Source: Pseudomonas oleovorans subsp. oleovorans (lineage in GTDB: Bacteria > Pseudomonadota > Gammaproteobacteria > Pseudomonadales > Pseudomonadaceae). Taken from it: DNA of 64,000 nucleotides. The position numbers and the translations under genes were made by a program. Within the stretch, counting starts at the first letter, position 1; every line of letters begins with the position of its first letter. Shown here piece after piece: positions 1-11,986 of the stretch. A model generated the notes under the pieces. That model was not told where the DNA came from and ran no database searches. It saw only the letters and a program-made list of their open reading frames with translations. The stretch is taken from the NCBI RefSeq assembly GCF_002197815.1, contig NZ_NIUB01000007.1, positions 62,001 through 126,000 of the forward strand. Direction: 5' to 3'.

Positions 1-622
1 ACGGCAGTAACGCCGTGGATTTGAACCACTCCACCACCGCTGCGGCATTCTCCAATACGTGGAAGTAAGTGGTACGCCAGATATCCAGCTCACGGGCGTG
101 GGCAGCAAGCATGTCGTAATAGGTTTGCGCGTCATGCCGCTCGGCATGGCGCACCTCGCCGATCTGCGCTGCCCATGGTCCATCTGCCGCCACCTCACGA
201 GCCAGGCGATGCGCAGGTTCCTGCAGGTTGTCCGGGGTCTGGATCGCCAACCAGCCACCGGGCGCCAGTTGCGCGAGCAATCTCGGATACAGCCGAGCAT
301 GGTCCGGCAACCACTGCAGCGAGGCATTGGCCAGGATCAGTTGCGGCGCGTGCTCGGCCTGCCAGTGCTGGATATCCATCAGTTGAAAGGTCACCTGGGG
401 CAGCCGCTCACGCGCTGCGCGCAGCATGTCTGCGCTGCTGTCGATAGCGATCACCCGTGCCCCGGGCACATGCGCCTGCAACACGGCAGTGGAGTTGCCG
501 GGGCCACAGCCGAGATCGACGGCCAACTCGATACCGTCGCGCGGTACCGCTGCCAGCACGTCATGGACCGGGCGAGTGCGCTGGCGTTCGAACAGGGAAT
601 ATTGTCGGGCAGACCAACTCAT
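1..622 (-). CDS. tam: Trans-aconitate 2-methyltransferase, 3' end outside window
   Basis: A SAM-dependent methyltransferase that in this family methylates trans-aconitate, a spontaneous by-product that inhibits aconitase. The visible 207 residues begin MSWSARQYSLFERQRTRP, the usual Tam opening, and hold the class I SAM-binding motif VDLGCGPGNS at about residues 35-44. Further on are the acidic VIAIDSSADML strand and an LILANASLQWLPDH segment typical of Tam. Tam proteins are about 250 residues, so roughly 45 are cut off at the left edge. The start is the ATG at 622. The gene is divergent from the TRAP receptor gene. It is cytoplasmic. A related small-molecule methyltransferase cannot be fully excluded. 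Confidence 0.85.
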   Translation of the reverse strand, partial: MSWSARQYSLFERQRTRPVHDVLAAVPRDGIELAVDLGCGPGNSTAVLQAHVPGARVIAIDSSADMLRAARERLPQVTFQLMDIQHWQAEHAPQLILANASLQWLPDHARLYPRLLAQLAPGGWLAIQTPDNLQEPAHRLAREVAADGPWAAQIGEVRHAERHDAQTYYDMLAAHARELDIWRTTYFHVLENAAAVVEWFKSTALLP

Positions 623-771
623 CGGCACCTCCGCAGCACAATCGACTGGCGCAGAGTAACAGGTGACAAGAAACTCGGCACATCAGCAATTTTCCGCCGC
701 ATGGACACGCACACCTGGCGGTTTTTCGCCATGCATTGTGCGCCACTTCACAGTGCTTTTCTCAGCCCTGA

Positions 772-1938
<1,167 letters not shown>

Positions 1939-1946
1939 CTCACAGC

Positions 1947-1972
1947 CGGCATGGCGGTTTTCCGCCACGCCG
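1947..1972 (+). terminator. Hairpin after dctP
   Basis: An inverted repeat (CGGC, one mismatch, TGGCGG, T-rich loop, CCGCCA, mismatch, GCCG) lies 9 nt after the dctP stop and ahead of the convergent opmB end. There is no clear T-run after it, so termination is only probable. Confidence 0.4.
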
Positions 1973-1990
1973 ACTGCTTACTTCCTTCAC

Positions 1991-3517
1991 CTACTGGGGC
2001 GCCTGCTGCTGTAGTCGCTCCACCTGCCAGCCGCCACCGAGAGCAGCGATCAGCTGCACACTGGCAGTCAGCCGGCTACCCAGTAGCGTGAGATTGGTGC
2101 GTTCGTTGTTCAGCGCGGTGGCCTGTACGGTAACCACGCTGTTGTAGTCGACGGTACCGGCGCGGTACTGGTTCTCGATCAGCCGCAGCGACTCGCGCGC
2201 CGCATCCAGCGCCTCCTGCTGCACTCCGCTCTCCTGCTCCAGCACGCGCAACTGCACCAGGTAATCCTCCACTTCGCGGAAGCTGTCCAGCACGGCCTGG
2301 CGGTATTGCGCCACGGTCTGGTCATAGACGGCTTCGCTACGTTCCAGCTCCGCACGCCGCGCGCCGCCGTCGAACAGGCTCAAGGCCAGTTGCGGGCCCA
2401 GCGACCAGAAACGATTGGGCACTTCGATCCAGTCGGCGAAGCTGCTGCCGCGATACCCCCCGCTGGCCGAGATCGTCAGATCGGGGAACCACGCAGCCTC
2501 GGCTACGCCTATCTGCGCGTTGGCCGCCATCACCCGGCGCTCGGCGGCGGCAACGTCAGGGCGGCGCTCGAGCAGCTGCGAAGGCAGCGCCACGGGCACC
2601 TCGGGCAGCGTCGGCAGGCTTTCGCGCGGTGCGATGGACAGTTCGGCCGGGCTGACGCCGACCAACACGGCAATGGCGTGTTCGAGCTGCGCCCGTTGCC
2701 ACTCGAGATCGATTGCCTGCGCCTGGGTGCTCTTGAGCTGCGTGGTGGCCTGGGACACATCTGACCTGGGCACGATGCCGGCGCGGTACTGGTTCTCGGT
2801 CAGGCGCAGCGAGCGTGCGTAAGCGGCCACCGTGGCGTCGAGCAGGCGCTTCTGTTCGTCGAGGATGCGCAGTTGCAAATAGTTCTGCACCAACTCGCTC
2901 TGCAGGCTCAGGCGCGCAGCGGCAAGGTCGGCGGCGCTGGCCTCGAATTCGGCGCGGCTGGCCTCCAGGCCCCGGCGCAGCTTGCCCCAGAGATCCAGCT
3001 CCCAGGCTGCATTGAGGCTGAGGTCATAACTCTTGGAAATGCTTGACGCTCCAGAACCGCTGACGGTGACGCCATCGGCGGTACGGATGGTGCTGTCACC
3101 GCCACCCTGCCCGACCCGAGTCACCCCGGCGCTGCCGGACAGCGTTGGATAGAAGCTGGCCCGTGCGCCGCGCACCAGCGCCCTTGCCTGGCGGTACTGG
3201 GCCTCGGCGGCGGCCAGGTTCTGATTGGACAGTTGCAGGCGCTCGGCCAGCGCATTGAGCTCGGTGTCGCCGTACAGCGCCCACCAGTTGCCACGCTCCA
3301 GAACATCTGCCGGCGCGGCGGCTTTCCAGCCCTCGACCTGTTTGAACTGCACGGGCGCCATCAGCTCGGGGCGTTGATAGTCAGGCCCCAGGGCGCAGCC
3401 GCCCAGCACACCGAGCAGCACGAACAGACTGTAGGAGCGAGCTCTGCTCGCGAATGGGTTGTATCGAGGCTCTTCGCGAGCAGAGCTCGCTCCTAGCGGA
3501 ACGGTATGCATGGTCAT
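1991..3517 (-). CDS. opmB: RND efflux outer-membrane lipoprotein, OpmB (OprM family)
   Basis: Outer-membrane channel (508 aa as called) of the MuxABC system, the TolC-like exit duct for MuxB/MuxC. After the lipobox VLGGC it reads [10 protein letters not shown], the standard OprM/NodT start, followed by two repeated OEP domains with [18 protein letters not shown] and the later [28 protein letters not shown]. The start ATG (3517) overlaps the muxC stop as ATGA, so translation is coupled. Oddity: 40 residues precede the lipid-anchor cysteine instead of about 18. The extra stretch, roughly [17 protein letters not shown] and on, is encoded by a REP-type inverted repeat (3432-3495), so signal peptide function is uncertain. 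Confidence 0.9.
   Translation of the reverse strand: MTMHTVPLGASSAREEPRYNPFASRARSYSLFVLLGVLGGCALGPDYQRPELMAPVQFKQVEGWKAAAPADVLERGNWWALYGDTELNALAERLQLSNQNLAAAEAQYRQARALVRGARASFYPTLSGSAGVTRVGQGGGDSTIRTADGVTVSGSGASSISKSYDLSLNAAWELDLWGKLRRGLEASRAEFEASAADLAAARLSLQSELVQNYLQLRILDEQKRLLDATVAAYARSLRLTENQYRAGIVPRSDVSQATTQLKSTQAQAIDLEWQRAQLEHAIAVLVGVSPAELSIAPRESLPTLPEVPVALPSQLLERRPDVAAAERRVMAANAQIGVAEAAWFPDLTISASGGYRGSSFADWIEVPNRFWSLGPQLALSLFDGGARRAELERSEAVYDQTVAQYRQAVLDSFREVEDYLVQLRVLEQESGVQQEALDAARESLRLIENQYRAGTVDYNSVVTVQATALNNERTNLTLLGSRLTASVQLIAALGGGWQVERLQQQAPQ
3432..3495. repeat. REP pair (BIME-like) inside opmB coding sequence
   Basis: Two 23-nt arms (3432-3454 and 3473-3495) are perfect inverted copies of each other around an 18-nt loop. 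Each arm starts TAGGAGCGAGC and contains its own small GCGAGC/GCTCGC dyad. This is the architecture of Pseudomonas REP sequences, which are normally intergenic. Here it lies in frame within the OpmB signal peptide. Confidence 0.85.
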
Positions 3518-6500
3518 AACGGATTTTCCAACGAAGCATCGGTGCGCACGCCACGCCAGCGGTTGACGCGATGGCGCAGGCGGTCGAAGTAGAGGTAGAC
3601 CACCGGAGTGGTGTAGAGGGTCAGCATCTGGCTCAGCACCAGACCACCGACGATGGTGATACCCAGTGGCTGGCGCATCTCCGAACCTTCGGCACTGCCC
3701 AGCACCAGCGGCAAGGCGCCAAGGATCGCAGCCAGGGTGGTCATCATGATCGGTCGGAACCGCAGCAGGCACGCCTGGCGGATGGACTCCTGCGGACTCA
3801 GGCGCTCACCACGCTCCAGTTGCAGGGCCAGATCGACCATCAGAATGGCGTTCTTCTTGACGATACCGATCAGCAGGAACAGACCCAGCAAGGAGATCAG
3901 ACTGAACTCCATGCCTACCAGTTGCAGCGCCAGCAAGGCGCCAACCCCGGCCGACGGCAAGGTCGAGAGGATGGTCAACGGATGCACGTAGCTCTCGTAG
4001 AGCACGCCCAACACGATATACACCACCACCAGTGCCAGCAGGATCATCAGCGGTTGATTGCCCTGGGTCTGCTGGAAGGCCGCGCCAGTGCCGCCCAGCA
4101 TGCCCTGCACTTCGGTGGGCAGGCCGACCCGCGCCACGGCATTGTCGATGGCGCGGCTGGCCTGATCCAGGCTGACCCCTTCGGCCAGGGAGAAGCCGAT
4201 GTTCTCGGCGGCGAACTGGCCCTGGTGGTTGACCCGGTCCTCTTCCAGGCTGCGTTCCCAGTGGGCGAAGGTGGACAGCGGCACCCGTGCGCCATCGGCG
4301 GTGATCAGCTGAATCTGGTCCAGCGCCTCGGGATGTTGGGCATAGAGCGGGTTGATTTCCATCACCACGCTGTACTGGTTCAGCGCTTCGTAGATGGTGG
4401 AAACCTGGCGCTGACTGAAGGCGTTGTTGAGCACCGCGGTGATCATGCTCATCTCCACGCCCAGGCGCTGCGCGGCTTCGCGATCCACCACCAGGCGAAT
4501 CTGCTGGGCACCACTGTTCTCGCGGGCGTCGATATCGGTCAGTTCGGGCAACGCGCGCAGCGCTTCACGCACCTTGGGTAGCCACTCACGCAGGGCATCG
4601 AGGTCGCCCGAGAGCAGCATGTACTCGTTCTCCGAACTGCGCCCCTCGCGCCCGCCAATCTGCAGGTCCTGGTCCGGCATGAGGAACATGCGCCCACCGG
4701 GCACCTTCGGCACGCTGGCGCGCAGGCGGTTGATCACCTGTTGCGATGACACGCTGCGCTCGCTGATGGGCTTCAGGCGCACGATCATGAAGGCGTTGTT
4801 GATGCCGCCGGCACCGCCGATGAAGCCAGCGACGCTGTCCACCGCCGGATCGGCCAGCACCGCCCTGCGGAAAATCTCCATCTTCGGCTGCATGACCTGG
4901 AACGACAGGCCATCGTCGCCGCGGATAAAACCGATCAGTTGGCCGGTGTCCTGCTGCGGCATGAAGGTCTTCGGAATGCTGACGAACAGGTAGACGTTCA
5001 GCGCGATGGTCGCCAGCAGGCTGATGACCATCAGCAACGAATGGCGCAGTGCCCAGTCCAGCGAACGCCCGTAGATAGCCAAAACCCGCGTCTGCAGGCG
5101 GTCGCCCCATTGCTGCAGGCGGCCGCGTGGTTGTTCGTCCTCGGCCTTGAGCCAGCGCGCGCAGAGCATCGGCGTCAGGGTCAACGACACCAGCAGGGAA
5201 ATCACCACCGCCACGGCCAGGGTGATGGAGAACTCACGGAACAGCCGCTCGACGATGCCACCCATGAACAGGATGGAGATGAACACCGCTACCAGCGACA
5301 GGTTCATCGACAGCAGGGTGAAGCCTACCTCGCGCGTGCCTTTGAACGCCGCCGCCATCGGCTTCTCGCCGTTATGGATGTGCCGGGCGATGTTCTCCAG
5401 CACCACGATGGCATCGTCCACCACCAGCCCGGTGGCGATGATCAGCGCCATCAGCGACAGGTTGTTCAGCGAGAACCCCAGCAGGTACATGGCGGCGAAA
5501 CTGCCGATCAGCGACACCGGCACCGCCAGCGCCGGAATCAGCGCTGCGCGCCAACGCCCGAGAAACGCCAGCACCACGAGGATCACCAGGCCCACGGCGA
5601 TCAGCAGCGTCTGCTCGGCCTCGTGCAGGGTGGCGCGGATTACCGGCGAGCGATCCATCGCCACTTCCAGCTCGACACTGGCTGGAATCACCTCGCGCAG
5701 CGCCGGCAGCTCGGCGCGGATGTCGCTGATGGTCTGCAGGATGTTCGCCCCGCTCTGCCGGTTGATAACCAGCAGCACCGCTTCCTTGTCGTTGTAGAAA
5801 CCGCTGTTGTAGCGGTCTTCGACGCCATCGGTAACCGTGGCCACGTCGCCCAGGCGCACGGCAGCGCCGTCCTGGTAGCGGATGATCATCGGCAGGTAAT
5901 CGGCGGCCTTGGCCAACTGGTCACTGGCCTGCACCTGCCAGCGGCGCTGCTCGTCCTCGACCGCGCCCTTGGGACGCAGGGCATTGCTCGCGGCGATGGT
6001 CTGGCGCACTTCGTCCAGCGCAATGCCATAGTGATCGAGCAGGCGCGGCTCCAGCGACACCCGCACAGCTGGCAACGAGCTGCCGCCGACCTGCACCTCA
6101 CCCACGCCACCAACCTGGGACAGTTTCTGCGCCAGGATGGTCGAGGCCACGTCGTACAGCTGGCCCTTGTTCAGCGTGGCACTGGTCAGCGACAGCACCA
6201 TGATCGGTGCCTGCGATGGATTGATCTTGCGGTAGCTGGGCATGCTGCGCATGCCGCTGGGCAGCAGTTCGCGCGCCGCATTGATCGCCGCCTGGACCTC
6301 GCGCGCGGCGGTGTTGATGTCCTTGTCCAGGTCGAACTGGATCATGATCCGCGTGCTGCCCTGGCTGCTGCGGCTATTCATCTGGCTGACCCCGGCGATC
6401 GAGCCGAGCGAGCGCTCCAGCGGCGTGGCCACGGTCGAGGCCATGATCTGCGGGCTGGCCCCAGGTAGGCTGGCCTGCACGGTGATGGTGGGGAAATCCA

Positions 6501-6618
6501 TCTGTGGCAGCGGCGCCACCGGCAGCAGGCCGAAGCTGACGCCGCCGAGCAGCATGATCGCCAGGCTCAGCAGCAGCGTGGCCACCGGACGGCGGATAAA
6601 GGGGGCGGAGAGGTTCAT
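3514..6618 (-). CDS. muxC: RND efflux inner-membrane permease MuxC
   Basis: Proton-driven RND pump subunit (1034 aa), MdtC-like. Together with MuxB it forms the heteromeric transporter of MuxABC-OpmB; in P. aeruginosa this pump affects aztreonam, macrolide, novobiocin and tetracycline susceptibility. It opens [18 protein letters not shown], has the TM4 proton-relay pair in [18 protein letters not shown], and the usual twelve-helix plan with two large periplasmic loops. I chose the ATG at 6618, which matches the family N terminus. The upstream ATG at 6645 would add nine non-conserved residues and falls in a repeat. A 148-nt gap with a strong hairpin separates it from muxB. Confidence 0.92.
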   Translation of the reverse strand: MNLSAPFIRRPVATLLLSLAIMLLGGVSFGLLPVAPLPQMDFPTITVQASLPGASPQIMASTVATPLERSLGSIAGVSQMNSRSSQGSTRIMIQFDLDKDINTAAREVQAAINAARELLPSGMRSMPSYRKINPSQAPIMVLSLTSATLNKGQLYDVASTILAQKLSQVGGVGEVQVGGSSLPAVRVSLEPRLLDHYGIALDEVRQTIAASNALRPKGAVEDEQRRWQVQASDQLAKAADYLPMIIRYQDGAAVRLGDVATVTDGVEDRYNSGFYNDKEAVLLVINRQSGANILQTISDIRAELPALREVIPASVELEVAMDRSPVIRATLHEAEQTLLIAVGLVILVVLAFLGRWRAALIPALAVPVSLIGSFAAMYLLGFSLNNLSLMALIIATGLVVDDAIVVLENIARHIHNGEKPMAAAFKGTREVGFTLLSMNLSLVAVFISILFMGGIVERLFREFSITLAVAVVISLLVSLTLTPMLCARWLKAEDEQPRGRLQQWGDRLQTRVLAIYGRSLDWALRHSLLMVISLLATIALNVYLFVSIPKTFMPQQDTGQLIGFIRGDDGLSFQVMQPKMEIFRRAVLADPAVDSVAGFIGGAGGINNAFMIVRLKPISERSVSSQQVINRLRASVPKVPGGRMFLMPDQDLQIGGREGRSSENEYMLLSGDLDALREWLPKVREALRALPELTDIDARENSGAQQIRLVVDREAAQRLGVEMSMITAVLNNAFSQRQVSTIYEALNQYSVVMEINPLYAQHPEALDQIQLITADGARVPLSTFAHWERSLEEDRVNHQGQFAAENIGFSLAEGVSLDQASRAIDNAVARVGLPTEVQGMLGGTGAAFQQTQGNQPLMILLALVVVYIVLGVLYESYVHPLTILSTLPSAGVGALLALQLVGMEFSLISLLGLFLLIGIVKKNAILMVDLALQLERGERLSPQESIRQACLLRFRPIMMTTLAAILGALPLVLGSAEGSEMRQPLGITIVGGLVLSQMLTLYTTPVVYLYFDRLRHRVNRWRGVRTDASLENPL

Positions 6619-6721
6619 GCGCGATTGCCCTGCTCCCTCTCCCATTTATTGGGGGCACGCCTAGTGGAGAGGGTTGGGGAGAGGGCCGATGGCACAGCAC
6701 GACACCCGCCCTCTCCCCCGG

Positions 6722-6747
6722 CCCCTCTCCCGCAAGCGGGAGAGGGG
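6722..6747. repeat. Strong palindrome between muxB and muxC
   Basis: CCCCTCTCCCGC, AA loop, GCGGGAGAGGGG: a perfect 12-bp stem in the 148-nt muxB-muxC gap. Related GGGGAGAGGG / CCCTCTCCCC blocks flank it (6675-6720). It resembles a dispersed intergenic palindrome family of pseudomonads and may dampen read-through between two subunits that must be made together. Confidence 0.65.
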
Positions 6748-6766
6748 AGGAAAAGCCACACACCAG

Positions 6767-9700
6767 TCATACCGCCACCCCCGCCGCACTGCGCCCACTA
6801 AAGCGGCGCGACAGGCGATCGAAGTACAGATAGATCACAGGTGTGGTGAACAGCGTCAGCACCTGGCTGACCAGCAGGCCGCCGACCATCACCAGCCCCA
6901 GCGGCTGGCGCAGCTCGGCGCCGGAGCCCGAGGCGAGCATCAGCGGAATGGCACCGAACAGCGCCGCCAGGGTGGTCATCAGAATCGGCCGAAAGCGCAG
7001 TAACGCCGCCTGGTAGATCGCCGCCTCGGGCGCCATGCCCTGGTTGCGCTCAGCCTCGAGGGCGAAGTCGATCATCATGATCGCGTTCTTCTTGACGATA
7101 CCGATCAGCAGGATGATGCCGATGATGGCGATCAGCCCCAGGTCGTTACCCGTCAGCAGCAGCGCCAGCAGCGCACCAACGCCCGCCGACGGCAGCGTGG
7201 AAAGAATGGTGATCGGGTGGATATAGCTCTCGTAGAGCACGCCCAGCACGATGTACATGGTGACGATGGCCGCCAGAATCAGCAGCAAGGTCGACGACAA
7301 CGACGCACGGAACGCCTCCGCAGCGCCCTGGAACTGGGTGTTGATGCCGCCCGGCAGGCCGATTTCCTGCTCGACCCGCTCGATCACCGCCACTGCCTCG
7401 CCCAGCGACACGCCAGGCGCCAGATTGAATGACAGGGTCACCGCCGGGAACTGGCCGATATGGTTGACCAGCAGGCTGGCCGGACGCTCCTCGACATGCG
7501 CCAGGGACGACAACGGCACCTGCTGGCCGTCGCCGGTGGCCACGTGAATCTGACGCAGCGCGGCCAGGCCGATACGCCCGCCATCGCGGCTCTCCAGCAC
7601 CACGCGGTACTGACTGGCCTGGGTGTAGATGGTGCTGATCTGGCGCTGGCCGAAAGCGTCGTACAAGGCATCGTCGATAGTGCCGACGTTAATGCCAAGG
7701 CGCGCCGCGGCGTCGCGGTCGATATCCAGAAACACCTGCAAGCCGCGGTTCTGCAGGTCGCTGGCCACGTCAGTCAGCTCCGGCTGCTCGCGCAGCGCCT
7801 CGACCAGACGCGGCGTCCAGGTTTCCAGCAGCGCGCTGTCGGGCGACTCCAGGGTGAACTGGAACTGGGTGCGGCTGATGCGATCTTCGATGGTCAGGTC
7901 CTGCACCGGCTGCATGAACAGCTCGATCCCGGGAACCTTCGCCAGCTCAGGACGCAGACGTTCGATTACCTCACTGGCGGTGACGTCGCGCTCGGCGTGG
8001 GTTTTCAGGTTGATCAGCAGACGGCCGCTGTTGAGCGTCGGATTGTCGCCATCCACGCCAATCGACGAGGACAGGCTGGCCACCGCCGGATCACGCAGGA
8101 TGACATCCGCCAGGCGCTGCTGACGCTCGCTCATGGCGGCAAAGGAGATCGACTGCGGCGCCTCGGAAATACCCTGGATCACGCCGGTGTCCTGCACCGG
8201 GAAGAAGCCCTTGGGCACCGCCATATACAACAGCACGGTCAGGCCCAGGGTCGCCACGGCCACCAGCAGGGTCAGCGGCTGATGCCTGAGCACCCACTGC
8301 AGCCAGACGCCATAGCGTTCGATCATGGCGTCGATGGCGCCACCGGCGACGCGATAGAAGCGCCCTTCCTGCTCGGGTTTCTCGGCCTTGAGCAAGCGCG
8401 CGCACATCATCGGCGTGAGGGTCAGCGACACCACCAGGGAAATCAGGATGGCCACGGCCAGGGTGATGGCGAACTCGCGGAACAGCCGGCCGACCACATC
8501 GGCCATGAACAGCAGCGGGATCAGTACGGCAATCAGCGACAGGGTCAGCGAGACCAGGGTGAAGCCGATCTGCCGGGCACCCTTGAGTGCGGCGTTGAGC
8601 GGCGTCTCGCCCTCCTCCAGATGGCGGGCGATGTTCTCCAGCATGACGATGGCGTCGTCGACCACGAAACCGGTGGCGATGGTCAGCGCCATCAGCGTCA
8701 GGTTGTTGATGGTGAAACCGGCCAGGTACATCACGCCGAAGGTGCCGATCAGCGACAGCGGCACGACGATCGACGGGATGATGGTCGCCGACAGCTTGCG
8801 CAGGAACAGGAAGGTCACCATCACCACCAGGGCAATGGCCAGCAGCAGTTCGTGCTGCACATCGCGCACCGCAGCACGGATGGTCTGGGTGCGGTCGGTG
8901 AGCACCTTGACCTCGACGCTGGCCGGCAGGCCCTCGGTCAGGTGCGGCAGCAGGGTCTGGATGCGGTCGACCACATCGATGACGTTGGCACCAGGCTGAC
9001 GCTGCACGTTGACCAGTACCGCCTGGTTGCGGTTGGCCCAGGCCGCCAGGCGCTCGTTTTCGGCGCCGTCGATGATCTCGGCGACATCCTTCAGGCGCAG
9101 CGCGGCACCATTCTGATAACTGAGGATCAGCTCGCGATATTCCTCGACCGACTTCAGCTGGTCGTTGGCATCGAGCTGGGAAACCCGCGTAGGCCCGTCG
9201 AAGTTGCCCTTGGGCTGGTTGACGTTGCTGGCGGTGATCAGGCTACGCACGTCGGCCAGGCTCAGGCCGTAGGACGCCAGCGCCTCCGGGTTGACGCGGA
9301 TACGCACGGCCGGGCGTTGCCCGCCGGCCAGGGTCACCAGGCCGACACCGCTGGTTTGCGCGAGCTTTTGCGCCAGGCGGGTATCGACCAGGTCGTTGAC
9401 CTGCGGCAGCGGCATTGTCTTTGAACTCACCGCCAGGGTCAGCACCGGCGTATCGGCCGGGTTGACCTTGTTGTACACCGGCGGCGCCGGCAGATCGCCA
9501 GGCAGCAGATTGCTCGCCGCGTTGATCGCCGCCTGCACCTCCTGCTCGGCCACCGCCAGGGAAACATCCAGATTGAAGCGCAAGGTGATCACCGAGGCAC
9601 CACCAGAGCTGGTCGAGGACATCTGTTTGAGCCCGGCCATCTGCCCGAACTGGCGCTCCAGCGGCGCGGTCACGGCGCTGGTCATCACATCCGGGCTGGC

Positions 9701-9859
9701 GCCTGGATAGAGGGTCAACACGCGAATGGTCGGGTAATCCACCTCCGGCAGCGCCGACACCGGTAGCAGTCGGTAGGCGATCAGGCCGCTGAGGAAGATC
9801 GCCACCATCAACAGCGTGGTAGCGACCGGCCGCAGGATGAATGGGCGGGAGATGTTCAT
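6767..9859 (-). CDS. muxB: RND efflux inner-membrane permease MuxB
   Basis: MdtB-like RND pump subunit (1030 aa), partner of MuxC in a heteromultimeric transporter. It starts [21 protein letters not shown] and carries the proton-relay DD in [24 protein letters not shown], with a second helical repeat around [26 protein letters not shown]. The start ATG at 9859 overlaps the muxA stop (ATGA). Its length is normal for the family. Having two different RND genes in tandem is the hallmark of the MdtABC/MuxABC class and separates this locus from MexAB-type operons. Confidence 0.92.
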   Translation of the reverse strand: MNISRPFILRPVATTLLMVAIFLSGLIAYRLLPVSALPEVDYPTIRVLTLYPGASPDVMTSAVTAPLERQFGQMAGLKQMSSTSSGGASVITLRFNLDVSLAVAEQEVQAAINAASNLLPGDLPAPPVYNKVNPADTPVLTLAVSSKTMPLPQVNDLVDTRLAQKLAQTSGVGLVTLAGGQRPAVRIRVNPEALASYGLSLADVRSLITASNVNQPKGNFDGPTRVSQLDANDQLKSVEEYRELILSYQNGAALRLKDVAEIIDGAENERLAAWANRNQAVLVNVQRQPGANVIDVVDRIQTLLPHLTEGLPASVEVKVLTDRTQTIRAAVRDVQHELLLAIALVVMVTFLFLRKLSATIIPSIVVPLSLIGTFGVMYLAGFTINNLTLMALTIATGFVVDDAIVMLENIARHLEEGETPLNAALKGARQIGFTLVSLTLSLIAVLIPLLFMADVVGRLFREFAITLAVAILISLVVSLTLTPMMCARLLKAEKPEQEGRFYRVAGGAIDAMIERYGVWLQWVLRHQPLTLLVAVATLGLTVLLYMAVPKGFFPVQDTGVIQGISEAPQSISFAAMSERQQRLADVILRDPAVASLSSSIGVDGDNPTLNSGRLLINLKTHAERDVTASEVIERLRPELAKVPGIELFMQPVQDLTIEDRISRTQFQFTLESPDSALLETWTPRLVEALREQPELTDVASDLQNRGLQVFLDIDRDAAARLGINVGTIDDALYDAFGQRQISTIYTQASQYRVVLESRDGGRIGLAALRQIHVATGDGQQVPLSSLAHVEERPASLLVNHIGQFPAVTLSFNLAPGVSLGEAVAVIERVEQEIGLPGGINTQFQGAAEAFRASLSSTLLLILAAIVTMYIVLGVLYESYIHPITILSTLPSAGVGALLALLLTGNDLGLIAIIGIILLIGIVKKNAIMMIDFALEAERNQGMAPEAAIYQAALLRFRPILMTTLAALFGAIPLMLASGSGAELRQPLGLVMVGGLLVSQVLTLFTTPVIYLYFDRLSRRFSGRSAAGVAV

Positions 9860-11085
9860 GCGTCATTCCGCGCCGCGGTCCGACCAGGCTCACGCAGCCC
9901 TTCGCTCTTGGATTCCTGCACGGCAGTGGGCTCGACCACCTCCACTTCGCTACCGTCCCGCAGACGATCGGTGCCCTCCAGCACCAGCCGCTCACCCTGC
10001 TGCACGCCCTCGTTGACCATGCTGCGTTCAGCGTCGCTGGCGGCGATGGTGACCGGGCGGATGCTCACCTTGTTATCGTCACCCACGACATAGACGAAGG
10101 TGCCCTGGGTGCCGAACTGCACCGCAGCGGACGGAATGATGGTGGCGGCCTCACGGGTTTCCACGCGCAGACGCACGTTGACGAACTGATTGGGGAAGAG
10201 CATCTGCTCGGCGTTGTCGAAGCGCGCCTTGAGCTTGACCGTACCGGTGGTGGTGTCGATCTGGTTATCCAGGCTTTCCAGCACGCCCTCAGCCAATTTC
10301 AGGCGTTCGCCACGGTCCCAGGCCTCGACGGCCAGGATCGTGCCGTCGCGGCGGCGCTGCAGCACGGCTGGCAGATCGCCCTCGGGGATGGTGAAGATCA
10401 CCGCAATCGGATCGGCCTGGGTGATTACCACCAAAGGCGTGGTATCACCGCTGCTGACCAGGTTGCCGATATCCAGCTGACGCAGACCGAGGCGACCGTC
10501 GATGGGCGCGCGAATCTGGGTGAAGTCGAGGTTGAGCTTGGCCGTGGCGACATCTGCCTGGTTGCTCTGCAGACTGCCACGGTACTGATTGACCAGCGCC
10601 TGCTGGGTGTCCAGGGTCTGTTTGGCGATGCTGTCTTCGTCGTACAGCCCCTTGTATCGCTGCAGGTCCAGTTCGGCGTTCTTCAGTTGCGCCTGGTTTT
10701 CCTGCAGCGCCCCCTGCGCCTGCTGCAAGGCCACCTGATAAGGACGTGGATCGATCACCGCCAGCAGGTCGCCGGCCTTGACCTGCTGGCCCTCCTCGAA
10801 CAGCACCTTGACCAGTTCACCGTCGACTCGCGAGCGTACGTTGACCGTGTTGTAGGAAGTTACCGTGCCAAGCGCCTTGAGCTCGATGGCGAACTCACCC
10901 TGCTTGACCTCGGCCACGCGCACCGGCACCGGCCCCATGTCACCGAAACGGCCACGGCCCATCTGCTGGCTTTCTGGCTTGCTCGGCCAGAACCACCACA
11001 GCAGCAGAAGCAGCACGGCGAGCAACGTCAGGCCAATCAGCCATTGACGGGAGGAATTCGATGGAGACGGGGAAGCATTCGACAT
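9856..11085 (-). CDS. muxA: RND efflux periplasmic adaptor MuxA
   Basis: Membrane fusion protein (409 aa) joining MuxB/MuxC to OpmB; first gene of the operon. It has one N-terminal membrane segment (about residues 14-32, [18 protein letters not shown]) with no lipobox. Next comes the barrel-sandwich half [34 protein letters not shown], then a coiled-coil hairpin (about 100-165), [19 protein letters not shown], and the beta-barrel and membrane-proximal domains. The ATG at 11085 was chosen over an in-frame start 15 codons upstream because it gives the typical short cytoplasmic N terminus. Its ribosome binding site is weak. No local regulator gene is present; the operon promoter should lie in 11086-11260. 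Confidence 0.9.
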   Translation of the reverse strand: MSNASPSPSNSSRQWLIGLTLLAVLLLLLWWFWPSKPESQQMGRGRFGDMGPVPVRVAEVKQGEFAIELKALGTVTSYNTVNVRSRVDGELVKVLFEEGQQVKAGDLLAVIDPRPYQVALQQAQGALQENQAQLKNAELDLQRYKGLYDEDSIAKQTLDTQQALVNQYRGSLQSNQADVATAKLNLDFTQIRAPIDGRLGLRQLDIGNLVSSGDTTPLVVITQADPIAVIFTIPEGDLPAVLQRRRDGTILAVEAWDRGERLKLAEGVLESLDNQIDTTTGTVKLKARFDNAEQMLFPNQFVNVRLRVETREAATIIPSAAVQFGTQGTFVYVVGDDNKVSIRPVTIAASDAERSMVNEGVQQGERLVLEGTDRLRDGSEVEVVEPTAVQESKSEGLREPGRTAARNDA

Positions 11086-11269
11086 GGCAGGCGCAATATC
11101 ACTTTTAAGGGGAGTCGGCACGATAAGCACTGGCCCGCGTCAAGCAAAGCCCATTTACCCGCTTTTTACGCTGCCCTTACGTTACTAACTGTTTGACTCC
11201 GCGAAAAAATCTGCATTGGGCAAGGGACTGTCGACGTGCTCAGAACGTTCGCCTTGGTGCACAAATAAA

Positions 11270-11292
11270 AACGGCCTGCAAAGCAGGCCGTT
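11270..11292 (-). terminator. Rho-independent terminator of tpx
   Basis: A perfect 10-bp stem AACGGCCTGC/GCAGGCCGTT with a 3-nt loop. Read on the minus strand it follows the tpx stop and runs into TTTTATTTG. Confidence 0.85.
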
Positions 11293-11311
11293 ACATCGAA
11301 CCAGCTGCGAG

Positions 11312-11812
11312 TTACTTCAGCGCGGCCAGGGCAGCTGCGTAATTCGGCTCATCAGCGATTTCGCCAACCAGCTCGCTGTGCAGCACCTTGTCGTTTTCAT
11401 CCAGCACTACCACGGCGCGCGCGGCCAGGCCGGTCAGCGGGCCGCTGGCAATGGCCACACCGTAGTTCTTGAGGAAGTCGGCGCCACGCAGGGTGGACAG
11501 ATTGACCACGTTTTCCAGACCTTCAGCACCACAGAAGCGTGCCTGGGCGAACGGCAGATCCGCGGAGATGCACAGCACCACGGTGTTGTTCAGTTGACCG
11601 GCTTCAGCGTTGAACTTGCGCACGGAAGTGGCGCAGGTCGGCGTGTCGACGCTGGGGAAGATGTTCAGCACCTTGCGCTTGCCGGCCAGGCTGGCCAGGG
11701 TGACGTCGCTCAGGTCGCCCGCGACCAGGCTGAACGCCGGCGCCTGTTGACCAGCCTGCGGCAGTTGACCATCGACCTGTACCGGATTGCCTTTGAGAGT
11801 GACTTGCGCCAT
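11312..11812 (-). CDS. tpx: Thiol peroxidase Tpx
   Basis: Atypical 2-Cys peroxiredoxin (166 aa) that reduces hydrogen and organic peroxides using thioredoxin. The peroxidatic cysteine is Cys60 in [16 protein letters not shown] and the resolving cysteine is Cys94 in RFCGAEG, the normal Tpx spacing. The start ATG at 11812 has an AAGGAAA ribosome site directly upstream and matches the family opening [11 protein letters not shown]. It is a monocistronic unit with its own strong terminator, lying downstream of tamB with a gap of about 170 nt. In pseudomonads Tpx is often OxyR- or stress-induced, but I did not find an OxyR site by eye. Confidence 0.95.
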   Translation of the reverse strand: MAQVTLKGNPVQVDGQLPQAGQQAPAFSLVAGDLSDVTLASLAGKRKVLNIFPSVDTPTCATSVRKFNAEAGQLNNTVVLCISADLPFAQARFCGAEGLENVVNLSTLRGADFLKNYGVAIASGPLTGLAARAVVVLDENDKVLHSELVGEIADEPNYAAALAALK

Positions 11813-11986
11813 GGGAGTTTCCTTATCGTCAGGGAGTTGAAGGGCAAATATGTGACACGGGCTTCGCCACAGCGAATAACCCGTCGAATGGCAGGTCACG
11901 GCCCGACCATGCGTCCAGACTAGCGCAGAAGCGACGCCGATACACCGGAGATCGAGTAGGGATTTTAGCCAATGAACCTTTTGCCA

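Noticed and set aside
4939..6468. Open frame of about 509 codons on the plus strand
   Set aside because: Antisense shadow of muxC; rich in Q/H/R with no domain, as usual opposite a high-GC gene.
7460..9424. Open frame of about 654 codons on the plus strand
   Set aside because: Antisense to muxB, low-complexity Q/H/D-rich composition, no ribosome site or family resemblance.
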